From contig CABUAS010000004.1 in assembly GCA_902489595.1 (NCBI GenBank), positions 1 through 48,517 of the forward strand: a stretch of 48,517 bases of DNA, in the 5' to 3' direction. Positions 1-7,074 of the stretch are shown here, in pieces (the first letter of the stretch is position 1; the number at the start of each line of letters is the position of its first letter). The translations under genes and the position numbers were made by a program. The DNA comes from an uncultured Oscillospiraceae bacterium (GTDB taxonomy: Bacteria; Bacillota; Clostridia; Oscillospirales; Acutalibacteraceae). The notes beneath the pieces are model-generated. The model had not been told where the DNA came from, made no database searches, and worked only from the letters and a program-made list of their open reading frames with translations.

Positions 1-82
1 CTCTGCGAAGCAGAAGCACCGACCGAGCCGACAGGTGAGACCGCCGACCCCTACTGTAGGGGCGGGTCTCTGCGCCCGCCCG
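1..82. repeat. REP pair: truncated long REP (1-54) and REP (56-82), head to head
   Basis: Positions 1-54 are the right part of a long composite REP, reverse orientation, ending in CTAC and cut by the window edge. Positions 56-82 are a 27-nt REP beginning GTAG, with stem GGGCGGG/CCCGCCC. The two heads face each other across one base (CTACTGTAG). The second REP abuts the folK stop codon and may act as a 3' hairpin for the folate transcript, which is inference. Confidence 0.8.
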
Positions 83-586
83 TTATATCTCATCCTCAAA
101 ATAAACCTCAGGCTCCAATATTTTCTCAACTTCCTGCCCGTCAATCATATCTATGTACGAAGCAAATTCATAACCGAAGCATTCGCCGTTTTCAAAAATA
201 TCAAGAAGAGGAACGAGAACGAAACGCCTTTCCCTGATACGGGGGTGAGGAACTTCAAGATTTTTCGTGTTTATGTGCTTATCCTCGGCGAAAAGCAGGT
301 CTATATCAAGAATTCGGGGACCGTTTGCAATGCCCCTTTTTCTGCCGAAACCGCTTTCAATACCAAGGCATAGGCCAAGCATTTCGTGCGGCTCAAGCTC
401 GGATTCAACAAGCAGACAACAGTTATAGAAATTATCCTGACGGGCATAGCCGACAGGCTCTGTTTCATAAATTCCCGAACGCATTAAAACGTCTGTATAA
501 GGCGTTAAATTAACGGAATTTATGCACTGCTCAATATTTTTCATACGGTCGCCGATATTGGTGCCGACACCTAAAACATATCTCAT
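83..586 (-). CDS. folK: 2-amino-4-hydroxy-6-hydroxymethyldihydropteridine diphosphokinase
   Basis: This is HPPK, which transfers pyrophosphate from ATP to 6-hydroxymethyl-7,8-dihydropterin, the step before dihydropteroate synthase. The sequence shows the family's N-terminal GTNIGD segment, YETEPVG, and the ATP/Mg2+-binding stretch GPRILDIDLL. The length of about 167 residues is typical. I chose the ATG at 586 because AAGGTG lies six bases upstream; a GTG at 595 is possible but is itself part of that ribosome-binding site and overlaps the folB stop codon. The gene is the last of a minus-strand folE-folP-folB-folK cluster and is probably translationally linked to folB. Identification is secure. 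Confidence 0.95.
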   Translation of the reverse strand: MRYVLGVGTNIGDRMKNIEQCINSVNLTPYTDVLMRSGIYETEPVGYARQDNFYNCCLLVESELEPHEMLGLCLGIESGFGRKRGIANGPRILDIDLLFAEDKHINTKNLEVPHPRIRERRFVLVPLLDIFENGECFGYEFASYIDMIDGQEVEKILEPEVYFEDEI

Positions 587-591
587 TTTTA

Positions 592-951
592 TCACCTTGT
601 TCTTACAATATTTACTGCCACATACTCGAAATCCGCTTTCATCGGCGCTTCGGGTTTTTTTAATGTGAGGTCGATTTTCTGCACATCGGGGTACTCCTCA
701 AAAATCGCATCCGACACCACCTGAGCGCATTTTTCAAGCAAATCATACTTTGTCTCGGTAAACACACGGCGCACGGTTTTAATAACCTTTGCATAGCTTA
801 CCGTATCGTTTACATCGTCGCTTGCACACGCCTTGTTGATGTTTACGTAAAGATCAATGTCAAAAACAAAATTCTGACCGTCTTCTTTTTCCTCGGGATT
901 CACCCCGTGATAGGCAAATAATTTCAAGCCTTTGATTTTTATAATGTCCAT
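592..951 (-). CDS. folB: Dihydroneopterin aldolase
   Basis: FolB splits 7,8-dihydroneopterin into 6-hydroxymethyl-7,8-dihydropterin and glycolaldehyde in folate synthesis. The 119-residue protein has the family pattern: IKGLKLFAYHGV near the N terminus, followed by EEKEDGQNFVFDIDL and the late KPEAPMKADFEYVAV segment, with the expected catalytic lysine in LTLKKPEAP. Its stop overlaps the region just upstream of folK, so the two are co-translated. It is separated from folP by a 240-nt block of repeats (1013-1228), so the cluster is co-oriented but has been interrupted by repeat insertion. Confidence 0.95.
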   Translation of the reverse strand: MDIIKIKGLKLFAYHGVNPEEKEDGQNFVFDIDLYVNINKACASDDVNDTVSYAKVIKTVRRVFTETKYDLLEKCAQVVSDAIFEEYPDVQKIDLTLKKPEAPMKADFEYVAVNIVRTR

Positions 952-1012
952 AATGTCACCAATTTAGATTAATTATTATAATGTCATAATGTCAATTTGT
1001 ATTTTATTTTTA

Positions 1013-1100
1013 CGGTGCGTCAAGGGTGCGGGTGTCCGGTGGACACCTCTGCGAAGCAGAAGCACCGACCGAGCCGACAGGTGAGACCGCCGCACCCTAC
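1013..1100 (-). repeat. Long composite REP (GGTGCG outer stem with a loop module of about 60 nt)
   Basis: Reading on the minus strand, the element starts GTAGGGTGCGGC and ends with the complementary GACGCACC. Between them is a module of about 60 nt shared with copies at 1-54, 11442-11529, 17973-18060, 46867-46954 and the right window edge. The outer stem is that of the simple 27-nt REP; the module sits in its loop. Confidence 0.85.
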
Positions 1101-1104
1101 AATA

Positions 1105-1228
1105 ATGATTGATGAATTTTTTCTCACAGCAAGGCTTTGACCGAAATTTATTCTAAGGAGCATATCGGGTATATGTGACTGAATAAATTTCGGGCTATAA
1201 CGAAGCTGTGGGGAAAAAGACACAATCA
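1105..1228 (-). mobile_element. MITE-like element, TGATTG family, overlapping the folP 3' end
   Basis: About 124 nt, the reverse complement of the element at 16908-17031 with minor differences. Its end reads TGATTGTGTCTTTTTCC on the minus strand, the opposite end is the imperfect inverted copy, and the interior has a palindromic AAATTTATTC segment. No coding capacity. It lies directly on the folP terminus, and folP reads into it in frame. Confidence 0.8.
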
Positions 1229-2016
1229 GACAGCGCATCCGCCATATATATTCCCTGCTTTTCGTGCTCCACATCGTGAAGACGAATCACATTTACACCG
1301 CCTAAAATTGCGGCGGTATCGGCGGCAATATTGCCGTAAATACGCTCCTTCGGGCACTCCTGACCGCTGCCCTCTTTAATTACTCTTTTTCGGCTTGTTC
1401 CAAGCAAAAGCGGATAGCCTGACGGCTTGTATTTCTGCACATTTGCGATAAGCTCCATATCCTGTTTTCTTGTTTTGCCGAAGCCGATTCCCATATCAAA
1501 ACAAATTTGATTTTTATTCACACCAAGCGAATCAAGTTCATCAATGCACTGATTAAAAAATGACGAAACCTCGCCGCAGCCGCCGTCACCGTTATGCATA
1601 ACAACCCAGCCTGCACCGTGCTTTTTAACAATCTGCGCCATTTCGGGCGAAATCACACCCGAAACATCATTTATAATGTCTGCGCCTGCGTTTAAGGCGT
1701 TTTCGGCAACGAATGGATAAAAGGTATCAATGGAAACGGGCACCGATAATCTGCCGCTAAGCGCCGTTAAAACAGGTTTAAGGCGTGACCATTCCTCGGT
1801 ATCGCTGATTTGCGAAAAACCCGGTCTTGTGGACTGTGCGCCGAAATCAATAATATCTGCACCCTGTTTTTGCATTAACAGAGCCGTTTCGACAGCTTTT
1901 TCGGGGCTGAAATTATCACCGCCGTCGGAAAAAGAATCGGGAGTAACATTTACAATGCCCATAATCAGCGTTTTTTTGCCGTATTCAATTTTATGATTTT
2001 TAGTTTGCCAAAACAT
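1195..2016 (-). CDS. folP: Dihydropteroate synthase
   Basis: DHPS condenses 6-hydroxymethyldihydropterin pyrophosphate with p-aminobenzoate; it is the sulfonamide target. All signature blocks are visible in order: MGIVNVTPDSFSDGG (residues about 19-33), GAQSTRPG, SIDTF, INDVSG, DMGIGFGKT, LGTSRKR and a C-terminal RLHDV. The 273 residues are near the family norm. The last ten or so residues (DCVFFPTASL) are encoded by the end of the MITE-like element at 1105-1228: the element's TGA is out of frame here, so translation runs to a TAG inside it. The native C terminus has therefore probably been replaced or extended. Start at the ATG at 2016 fits the alignment; ATTCTCC upstream supplies a GGAGAA site. 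Confidence 0.95.
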   Translation of the reverse strand: MFWQTKNHKIEYGKKTLIMGIVNVTPDSFSDGGDNFSPEKAVETALLMQKQGADIIDFGAQSTRPGFSQISDTEEWSRLKPVLTALSGRLSVPVSIDTFYPFVAENALNAGADIINDVSGVISPEMAQIVKKHGAGWVVMHNGDGGCGEVSSFFNQCIDELDSLGVNKNQICFDMGIGFGKTRKQDMELIANVQKYKPSGYPLLLGTSRKRVIKEGSGQECPKERIYGNIAADTAAILGGVNVIRLHDVEHEKQGIYMADALSDCVFFPTASL

Positions 2017-2034
2017 ATAATTCTCCGATTAAAG

Positions 2035-2087
2035 CGGGAGGGCACGGAGACCCTCCCCTACAGTAGGGGCAATTCACGAATTGCCCG
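2035..2087. repeat. Head-to-head REP pair
   Basis: REP 2035-2061 (minus, stem GGGAGGG/CCCTCCC) and REP 2063-2087 (plus, stem GGGCAATTC/GAATTGCCC) face each other through CTACAGTAG. The two stems differ in sequence, yet each is perfectly self-complementary. The pair fills the folE-folP gap. Confidence 0.85.
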
Positions 2088-2091
2088 TTTT

Positions 2092-2649
2092 TTATTTATC
2101 TAATAACGACAAAACCTCTGCCCTTGTTCTTGAATCCGATTTCATAATACCTCTGAGAGCCGAGGTTTGCGTTTTACTGCCCGACGCCTTTGCACCGCGG
2201 ATAGACATACACATATGCTCTGCCTCAATGATAACGGCAACGCCCTTGGGATTGAGATTTTCTTCAAGAAAATCGGCAATATCGTGCGTCAGTCGCTCCT
2301 GCACCTGCGGTTTTTTTGCAAAATTATCAACAATTCGTGCAAATTTTGAAAGACCTATAATTTTGTTATCACTCGGAATATACGCAATATGCGCCTTGCC
2401 GACAAACGGCAGAAGATGATGCTCACACATTGATGCAAACGGAATATCACGCACGATAACCATTTCATCTGCCGATTTTTCATCAAATAATTTCAAATGC
2501 TGCTTCGGGTCTTCATTAAGACCGCTGAACATTTCTGCATACATTCTTGCAACACGCTTCGGTGTTTCTTTCAGTCCTGCACGCTCGGGATCTTCGCCCA
2601 CTGCCTCAAGTATTTCATAAACTGCTTTTTCAATTTTTTGTAAATCCAT
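2092..2649 (-). CDS. folE: GTP cyclohydrolase I
   Basis: FolE converts GTP to 7,8-dihydroneopterin triphosphate, the first step of folate synthesis. The protein shows the zinc-binding Cys/His motif CEHHLLPF, the second zinc cysteine in EHMCMSIRG, and the active-site segment LTHDIADFLEENL. I start at the ATG at 2649 (MDLQKIEK), preceded by GGAG five bases upstream, giving about 185 residues as is usual for the short bacterial enzyme. The open frame extends 43 codons further upstream, but only across a CCTCCCTT-type repeat, so that extension is not native. First gene of the folE-folP-folB-folK cluster. Confidence 0.95.
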   Translation of the reverse strand: MDLQKIEKAVYEILEAVGEDPERAGLKETPKRVARMYAEMFSGLNEDPKQHLKLFDEKSADEMVIVRDIPFASMCEHHLLPFVGKAHIAYIPSDNKIIGLSKFARIVDNFAKKPQVQERLTHDIADFLEENLNPKGVAVIIEAEHMCMSIRGAKASGSKTQTSALRGIMKSDSRTRAEVLSLLDK

Positions 2650-2671
2650 AGTATCTCCATTATATACATAT

Positions 2672-2780
2672 TTGTCCCCCTTATTAAAGGGGGAACGGTT
2701 GTTTACAACCGAGGGGAATTCAAATAAAACGAATCCCTCCACCGCAAGCGGTTCCCCTCCCTTTGACAAGGGAGGCACAT
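2672..2780. repeat. CCTCCCTT-family multi-hairpin repeat (two units)
   Basis: Two units lie back to back: 2675-2715 (CCCCCTTATTAAAGGGGG then AACGGTTGTTTACAACCG) and 2733-2777 (AATCCCTCC, CCGCAAGCGG, CCTCCCTTTGACAAGGGAGG). Each combines a terminal hairpin, an internal hairpin and a closing AATCCCTCC arm. The same layout recurs at least nine times in the window. Confidence 0.75.
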
Positions 2781-2783
2781 TTT

Positions 2784-3701
2784 TTATTTTGAAAAATAGG
2801 CTCTTATATTTGCCAGCGATTCATCGCCGACAGTAAAATTATCATAACCGATTTCAACATTATAAACATTCACGCCTGTTGTATCGCTTGACAGAACTTT
2901 CATATTGTCAACACCCTGCGTAAAATTCTTAACCGTAATATTTGTTGAAGATTTTTCAATAAATGTATGAAAATACCGTTCTCTTTTTTCAAAATTTTCT
3001 TCATTTATCTGCTGTGAAAGGCTGTTCAGCAGAAATTCATTCACAGCGGAATAATTTTTTTCTTTTTCAAGATAATAGCGTATAAGCTTTATTGCCTTAT
3101 CGCCGTCAAGGCTCTGTTCGCCCTCTTTGATTTTAATATTAAAGCCGTAGCGTGAAGTATCTTTATACTTAACATCTGCGCCGACAATATAATTAACTCT
3201 GCCGAGCAAATCAAACATATCACTGTAATTTTCGGAAGTTTCGTTGATATAATAATCAATGTTGATACCGAAATAATCAGACAGTGTATTCATCAGCCCT
3301 GCATCGCCCGAAGAAAGGTAAATTTCTTCAATCGTTTTGCCGTTCACAGACGTATTTTTATCAAATGTGCAGACTTTGTATGCAACAGCGTCCATATCAG
3401 CCTGAATTAAAGATGAAAAATACATTTCGTCGGTTTCACCGTTGTGCACAATAAAGAGATAATTCTGCTTGCCGCCGACTTCGGGCAGAATTTCTTCTTC
3501 TGCGGTTTCAAAAATTTCAACATTATCGGGTGCAAAAAATTTTTTTACCGAAAAATCATACTTAAAAGCAATAAAAGCGATAAAAACTGCCGTAAAAATC
3601 AACACAAAACAAAGTCCGCCGAGCAGAACACGCTGTTCAACATCTGATTTGAATTTTGTTCTGGGCAGATAAATATCGCCCCTGTGACGAAATATACGCA
3701 A
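2784..3701 (-). CDS. LCP-like (LytR-CpsA-Psr) membrane protein, degenerate
   Basis: About 305 residues: a short basic N terminus (LRIFRHRGDIYLPRTKFK), one strongly hydrophobic membrane segment (LLGGLCFVLIFTAVFIAFIAF, about residues 26-46), and an extracytoplasmic domain. The order NYLFIVHNG, FGINIDYYI, FDLLGRVNYIVGADV and SLDGDKAIKLIRYYLEK follows the LCP core. The usual catalytic Arg/Asp set (RxDT, PRDT, R-x-R...D..R) is not recognisable, so it may not be an active ligase. Start: a -10/-35 pair at 3753-3781 on this strand overlaps the upstream ATG codons, so the TTG at 3701, with GAGGTG six bases before it, is the best start. Divergent from dnaA. Family call moderate. Confidence 0.6.
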   Translation of the reverse strand: MRIFRHRGDIYLPRTKFKSDVEQRVLLGGLCFVLIFTAVFIAFIAFKYDFSVKKFFAPDNVEIFETAEEEILPEVGGKQNYLFIVHNGETDEMYFSSLIQADMDAVAYKVCTFDKNTSVNGKTIEEIYLSSGDAGLMNTLSDYFGINIDYYINETSENYSDMFDLLGRVNYIVGADVKYKDTSRYGFNIKIKEGEQSLDGDKAIKLIRYYLEKEKNYSAVNEFLLNSLSQQINEENFEKRERYFHTFIEKSSTNITVKNFTQGVDNMKVLSSDTTGVNVYNVEIGYDNFTVGDESLANIRAYFSK

Positions 3702-3752
3702 TTTTTTCACCTCGCCGTATGATTTTTTATTTATACCATCATTGACCACTTC

Positions 3753-3781
3753 ATTATACATTACACTTTGCCATATTACAA
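3753..3781 (-). promoter_or_regulatory. Promoter of the LCP-like gene
   Basis: On the minus strand: -35 TTGTAA (3776-3781), 17-nt spacer, -10 TATAAT (3753-3758). It places the transcription start near 3746 and excludes start codons upstream of that point. Confidence 0.6.
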
Positions 3782-3849
3782 GGTTAAATTTATTAACATT
3801 CTTTATATTGCCTATAATATGTATATAATATAAATATTTAAAATACCTA

Positions 3850-3878
3850 TTGATTATATATATATTTAATGTTATAAT
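3850..3878 (+). promoter_or_regulatory. Probable dnaA promoter
   Basis: TTGATT (3850-3855), 17-nt AT-rich spacer, TATAAT (3873-3878), about 90 nt before the dnaA start. The region is very AT-rich, so chance matches are possible. Confidence 0.5.
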
Positions 3879-3935
3879 AATATTATATGATATTTTACAC
3901 ATTTTTTTGTTGATGATATGGAAAACCTTGCAGGC

Positions 3936-3951
3936 TTCCCCTTAAGGGGAA
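3936..3951. repeat. Perfect 16-nt palindrome in the dnaA leader
   Basis: TTCCCCTTAAGGGGAA lies 16 nt before the dnaA start, in the predicted leader, just upstream of the AGGAGGA ribosome-binding site (3957-3963). A related TTCCCCTTGAGAGGAA occurs at 45803-45818, so it may be the remnant of a small dispersed repeat rather than an operator. Confidence 0.45.
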
Positions 3952-3967
3952 CAATCAGGAGGATTTT

Positions 3968-5308
3968 ATGGAAACATATAACGATATATGGCAGGCAGTG
4001 CTTGCCTACTGCCACGGCAAAGTATCCGAAACGGGGTACAAATTATGGCTTACGCCTGTGGTAATAAGTGATTTTAAAGATAATAAATTCATTCTTCTTA
4101 TGGAAAGCGCCGTTAAGAAAAAAATTGTTATGGAGCAGTACGGCAGGCTTATTGAAGAGGCTCTTGAGCAGGTGCTCGGTTTTAAAGTTGATGTGGAATA
4201 TACATACACGCCGTCAATTTTTGATGAAGAAGAAACCGAAGAAAAAGAAAAAGATACTGTTTATGAAAATGAGCAGTTCACTTTTGCAACATTCATTGAG
4301 GGCCCGTCAAACAGATTTGCTTACAGAGCGGCGATTGCCGTGTCGGAAAATCCCGGCGGTATGTATAAAAGCGACAATTATCTGAATTACAATCCTCTTT
4401 TCATTTACGGCCCGTCCGGACTTGGCAAAACTCACATTCTTAACGCAATCTGCTGTGAAATCCGCCATCGTTTTCCCGAAATGAGAATTCTTTATGTTAC
4501 GGCTGAAGATTTTGCAAACGAATTTATAAATGCTCTTGCAAAAAAGACGGCAGACGAATTCAGAAGCAAATTCAGAGATATTGATATTCTTCTTGTTGAT
4601 GATATTCAGTTTATCGGAGGCAAGGACAGGACAGAAGAAGAATTTTTCCATACTTTCAACGCACTTGTTGAAAACGGAAAACAGGTAGTTTTAACTGCCG
4701 ACCGTCCGCCGAAAGAAATTAAAAGTCTTACAGAACGCCTTTGCAGCCGTTTTGAAAAAGGACTTCTTGCAGATATTAAAATTCCCGAATATGAAACACG
4801 GTGTGCAATCATAAAATATAAAGCGCAGATGATAGGATTTGATATTCCGAATGCAGTTGTTGACTACGTTGCCGAGCGAATCAAAAAAAATGTTCGCCAG
4901 CTTGAGGGAATTACAACAAAAATGTTTGCTATGACCCAGCTTTCAGGCGAAAAAATAAATATTGCACTTGCACAGAAAGTAATTAAAGATGTTCTCAATG
5001 AAACTCAGCCGGTGCCTGTTACGATTGAAAAAATTGTTGAGGAAGTAAGCAGAACCGAGGGTATTTCCGTTGATGACATCTACGGTAAAAAGCAGAAAGC
5101 TGAAGTTACAAGGGCAAGAAAAATTTCAATGTATATAATTCGTGAAGTTACAGGCGCAAGTTACGAGGCTATCGGCGAGAAATTCAATAAGCATCATTCA
5201 ACGGTTATGTATAACATTGAACAACTTAAAGATGATATGAATAAAGACAGCAGACTTAAAATTGTTGTTGAGGATATGGTAAATAATATCAAGAGTATGG
5301 AAGAATAA
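3968..5308 (+). CDS. dnaA: Chromosomal replication initiator protein DnaA
   Basis: DnaA binds DnaA boxes at oriC and opens the DNA. The 446 residues show domain I (about 1-80), a short acidic linker (about 82-100), the AAA+ core with Walker A GPSGLGKTH (about 148-156), Walker B LLVDDIQ (about 206-212), and the domain IV DNA-binding signature HHSTVMYNIEQ (about 408). The linker is short compared with enterobacterial DnaA, as is usual for Firmicutes. AGGAGGA lies just before the ATG. It is followed by the oriC candidate region and then dnaN, and the strand bias flips immediately upstream, consistent with the replication origin. Confidence 0.98.
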   Translation: METYNDIWQAVLAYCHGKVSETGYKLWLTPVVISDFKDNKFILLMESAVKKKIVMEQYGRLIEEALEQVLGFKVDVEYTYTPSIFDEEETEEKEKDTVYENEQFTFATFIEGPSNRFAYRAAIAVSENPGGMYKSDNYLNYNPLFIYGPSGLGKTHILNAICCEIRHRFPEMRILYVTAEDFANEFINALAKKTADEFRSKFRDIDILLVDDIQFIGGKDRTEEEFFHTFNALVENGKQVVLTADRPPKEIKSLTERLCSRFEKGLLADIKIPEYETRCAIIKYKAQMIGFDIPNAVVDYVAERIKKNVRQLEGITTKMFAMTQLSGEKINIALAQKVIKDVLNETQPVPVTIEKIVEEVSRTEGISVDDIYGKKQKAEVTRARKISMYIIREVTGASYEAIGEKFNKHHSTVMYNIEQLKDDMNKDSRLKIVVEDMVNNIKSMEE

Positions 5309-5309
5309 A

Positions 5310-5367
5310 AAATAAATAATGGATGATGAATAATGAAAAATGAATAATTTCGGTTTGATTGATTATA
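5310..5367 (-). repeat. AAATTATTCATT-type repeat
   Basis: On the minus strand: AATCAATCAAACCGAAATTATTC followed by iterations of ATTCATTATTC; the same block occurs at 11552-11612, 14403-14447, 17082-17134, 22888-22919 and 31801-31846. It almost always follows a GTAG REP, here the nested REP at 5369-5458. Confidence 0.7.
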
Positions 5368-5368
5368 A

Positions 5369-5493
5369 CGGTGCGTCGAGGACGCTTTACGAGCACCGTC
5401 CCCCTTTGTCACTTCGTGACATTTCCCCCACACTGTGGGGGAATCTTCCGCACCCTATGAAACACCGAAGGGGCAGGTCTCTGTGCCTGCCCG
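5369..5493 (-). repeat. Loop-interrupted REP (5369-5458) followed by a simple REP (5467-5493)
   Basis: The arms CGGTGCGTCGAGGACG (5369-5384) and CCGCACCCTAT (5448-5458) are the two halves of a simple GGTGCG-type REP, separated by 63 nt that contains its own hairpins (TGTCACTTCGTGACA and CCCCCACACTGTGGGGG). A second REP with stem GGGCAGG/CCTGCCC and a GAAG head lies at 5467-5493. Both lie between dnaA and the DnaA-box cluster. Confidence 0.75.
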
Positions 5494-5499
5494 AAAAAC

Positions 5500-5720
5500 A
5501 CACATTTTTCAAAATATGACTACATTTAATTATATAAAAAATTTTCCACACTTTTTTCCTTTTCCACAATAAAATCTTTAACAATAATTGTTAAAGATAA
5601 AAATTTTCAACATTGTGCACAAATTTTACTGAAAATTTCAACAATAAAAAATTGCCGTTTTTCGGCATAAAATATAAGCTTATAAAAGTTTTCAACAATT
5701 TGCACAGCCTATATGATTAA
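5500..5720. other. Probable replication origin (oriC)
   Basis: AT-rich dnaA-dnaN gap. DnaA-box-like sites: TTTTCCACA at 5542-5550 and 5560-5568, TTTTCAACA at 5604-5612 and 5689-5697, TTTCAACA at 5636-5643 and TTGTGCACA at 5613-5621. These are one or two bases from the canonical TTATCCACA. A perfect palindrome lies among them at 5574-5598. The location beside dnaA, the box cluster and the strand switch together support oriC; the exact unwinding element is not resolved. Confidence 0.75.
5574..5598. repeat. Perfect inverted repeat inside oriC
   Basis: Arms ATCTTTAACAAT and ATTGTTAAAGAT, 12 bp each, around a single central A, with no mismatch. It begins six bases after the second TTTTCCACA box and ends six bases before the TTTTCAACA box. 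No U-tract follows, and it is not downstream of a gene end (dnaA stops 265 nt earlier), so a terminator is unlikely; a protein-binding site is more plausible. Confidence 0.7.
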
Positions 5721-5766
5721 GACTGAAAGATGACAGTAGTAAGATAAAATAAAATCTTTTTTTATT

Positions 5767-5793
5767 GTAGGGGTTAATGAAGGCATTAACCCG
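5767..5793 (+). repeat. REP (stem GGGTTAATG/CATTAACCC)
   Basis: A 27-nt GTAG-headed hairpin with a stem sequence found nowhere else in the window. It lies 40 nt before dnaN, in the probable leader. Confidence 0.75.
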
Positions 5794-5832
5794 AAAAATA
5801 ATAAATAAATTTACTGAAAGAAGGTTTTCTTT

Positions 5833-6945
5833 ATGAAATTTACCTGCGATATTAAAAGTTTAAACGACGCCTGCAACAATGTAATGCGTGCAGTAAGCAC
5901 AAAAGTTACAATTCCGACTATTGAGGGAATTCTGCTTGAATGCGGTTCTGACACATTAAGCTTAACAGGTTATGACTTTGAATTCGGTATTAATACAATA
6001 TTAAGTGCAACTGTTGCAGAACCAGGCGCTATTGTTATAAATGCTAAAATTCTTTGCGATATTGTCAGAAAAATTTCAGGTCAGACCGTTATGTTTGAAG
6101 TAAACGGCACAAGCGTTCTTATTACAGCCGGCGCAAAGCAGTATAATATAAGCGGTATTGACGCAGAAGATTATCCGGAACTGCCGTCGGTTTCGGGCGG
6201 TTATCCTCTTTTCATAAATCAGGGAATTTTACAGCAGATGGTTTCTCAGACACTGTTTGCCGTTGCCGATAATGAAAGTTCAAAGCCTGTTCACACGGGT
6301 CTTAAATTTGAAATGACTCAAAATCAATTAAGGCTTATCGGTGTTGACGGCTACAGACTTGCAATACGCACCGAAACAATTAAATATGACGGTGAAGATG
6401 TTACATTTATCGTGCCTAAAAAGACTATTCGTGAACTTATCAAACTTATGGATTCAGACACCGATAAGGATATTTCAGTAAGTGTAGGCAGACGTCATAT
6501 TGTTTTTGAAGTTGATAATTACAGTATTATAAGCCGACTTCTTGACGGTGATTTTCTTGATTATAACGCTGCCGTGCCGAAAACATCAAAAACAACTGTT
6601 TTAATTAATACAAGTGATGCGCTTGACTGTATTGAAAGCACAATTCCCGTTATTGAAAACAATGCCAAAAATCCTATAAGAGTGCTTTTTGATGCAGATG
6701 AAATGAGAGTTTCAACCGTTTCCGTGCTCGGCAGAAGTATTGACTATACGCACGCAAATGTAAGCGGTGAGCGTGTAGAGATAGGTTTTAATTCAAAATA
6801 TGTGCTTGACGCTCTTAATGCAGCTGATACCGACCAGGTAAGAATTGAGCTTAACGGACCTGTAAGTCCCGTTAAAATTCTGCCTGTAAATGATGACAGT
6901 TATTTGTTCTTGGTATTGCCGATGAGACTGAAAAACGAGGTATAA
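5833..6945 (+). CDS. dnaN: DNA polymerase III beta sliding clamp
   Basis: The 370-residue beta clamp, which encircles DNA and tethers the replicative polymerase. The three-domain topology is shown by the N-terminal MKFTCDIKSLNDACNNVMRA, the mid-protein VDGYRLAI segment, and the C-terminal SPVKILPVNDDSYLFLVLPM typical of the clamp's last strand and hydrophobic pocket. AAGAAGG precedes the ATG. It is followed by yaaA and recF in the standard dnaA-dnaN-yaaA-recF order, with a repeat block in between. Confidence 0.97.
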   Translation: MKFTCDIKSLNDACNNVMRAVSTKVTIPTIEGILLECGSDTLSLTGYDFEFGINTILSATVAEPGAIVINAKILCDIVRKISGQTVMFEVNGTSVLITAGAKQYNISGIDAEDYPELPSVSGGYPLFINQGILQQMVSQTLFAVADNESSKPVHTGLKFEMTQNQLRLIGVDGYRLAIRTETIKYDGEDVTFIVPKKTIRELIKLMDSDTDKDISVSVGRRHIVFEVDNYSIISRLLDGDFLDYNAAVPKTSKTTVLINTSDALDCIESTIPVIENNAKNPIRVLFDADEMRVSTVSVLGRSIDYTHANVSGERVEIGFNSKYVLDALNAADTDQVRIELNGPVSPVKILPVNDDSYLFLVLPMRLKNEV

Positions 6946-6949
6946 TAGC

Positions 6950-7052
6950 CTCCCTTTGACGAAGGAGGGAAACCGCTTGCGGTGGAGGGAGAGATATAGA
7001 AACGCTGCTGCCTACCCCTCCGTCATCTGCGGTGACACCTCCCCTGACAATG
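6950..7052. repeat. CCTCCCTT-family repeats (two units) between dnaN and yaaA
   Basis: Unit 6950-6990 has the CCTCCC...GGAGGG hairpin, ACCGCTTGCGGT and GGAGGGA. Unit 7015-7052 is an opposite-oriented copy (CCTCCGTCATC, TGCGGTGACACC, CTCCCCTGACAATGGGAG). They fill the whole dnaN-yaaA gap. Confidence 0.7.
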
Positions 7053-7074
7053 GGAGACAAATAGGATAATTATT

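Noticed and set aside
1020..1274. 84-codon minus-strand frame overlapping the folP end
   Set aside because: It translates a MITE-like element and a REP, with no protein family features.
2650..2778. 43-codon N-terminal extension of folE
   Set aside because: It is encoded entirely by a CCTCCCTT-family repeat; the ATG at 2649 has its own ribosome-binding site and gives the normal FolE length.
3702..3902. 67-codon N-terminal extension of the LCP-like gene
   Set aside because: The extension is very AT-rich and overlaps a -10/-35 pair; the TTG at 3701 has a good ribosome-binding site.
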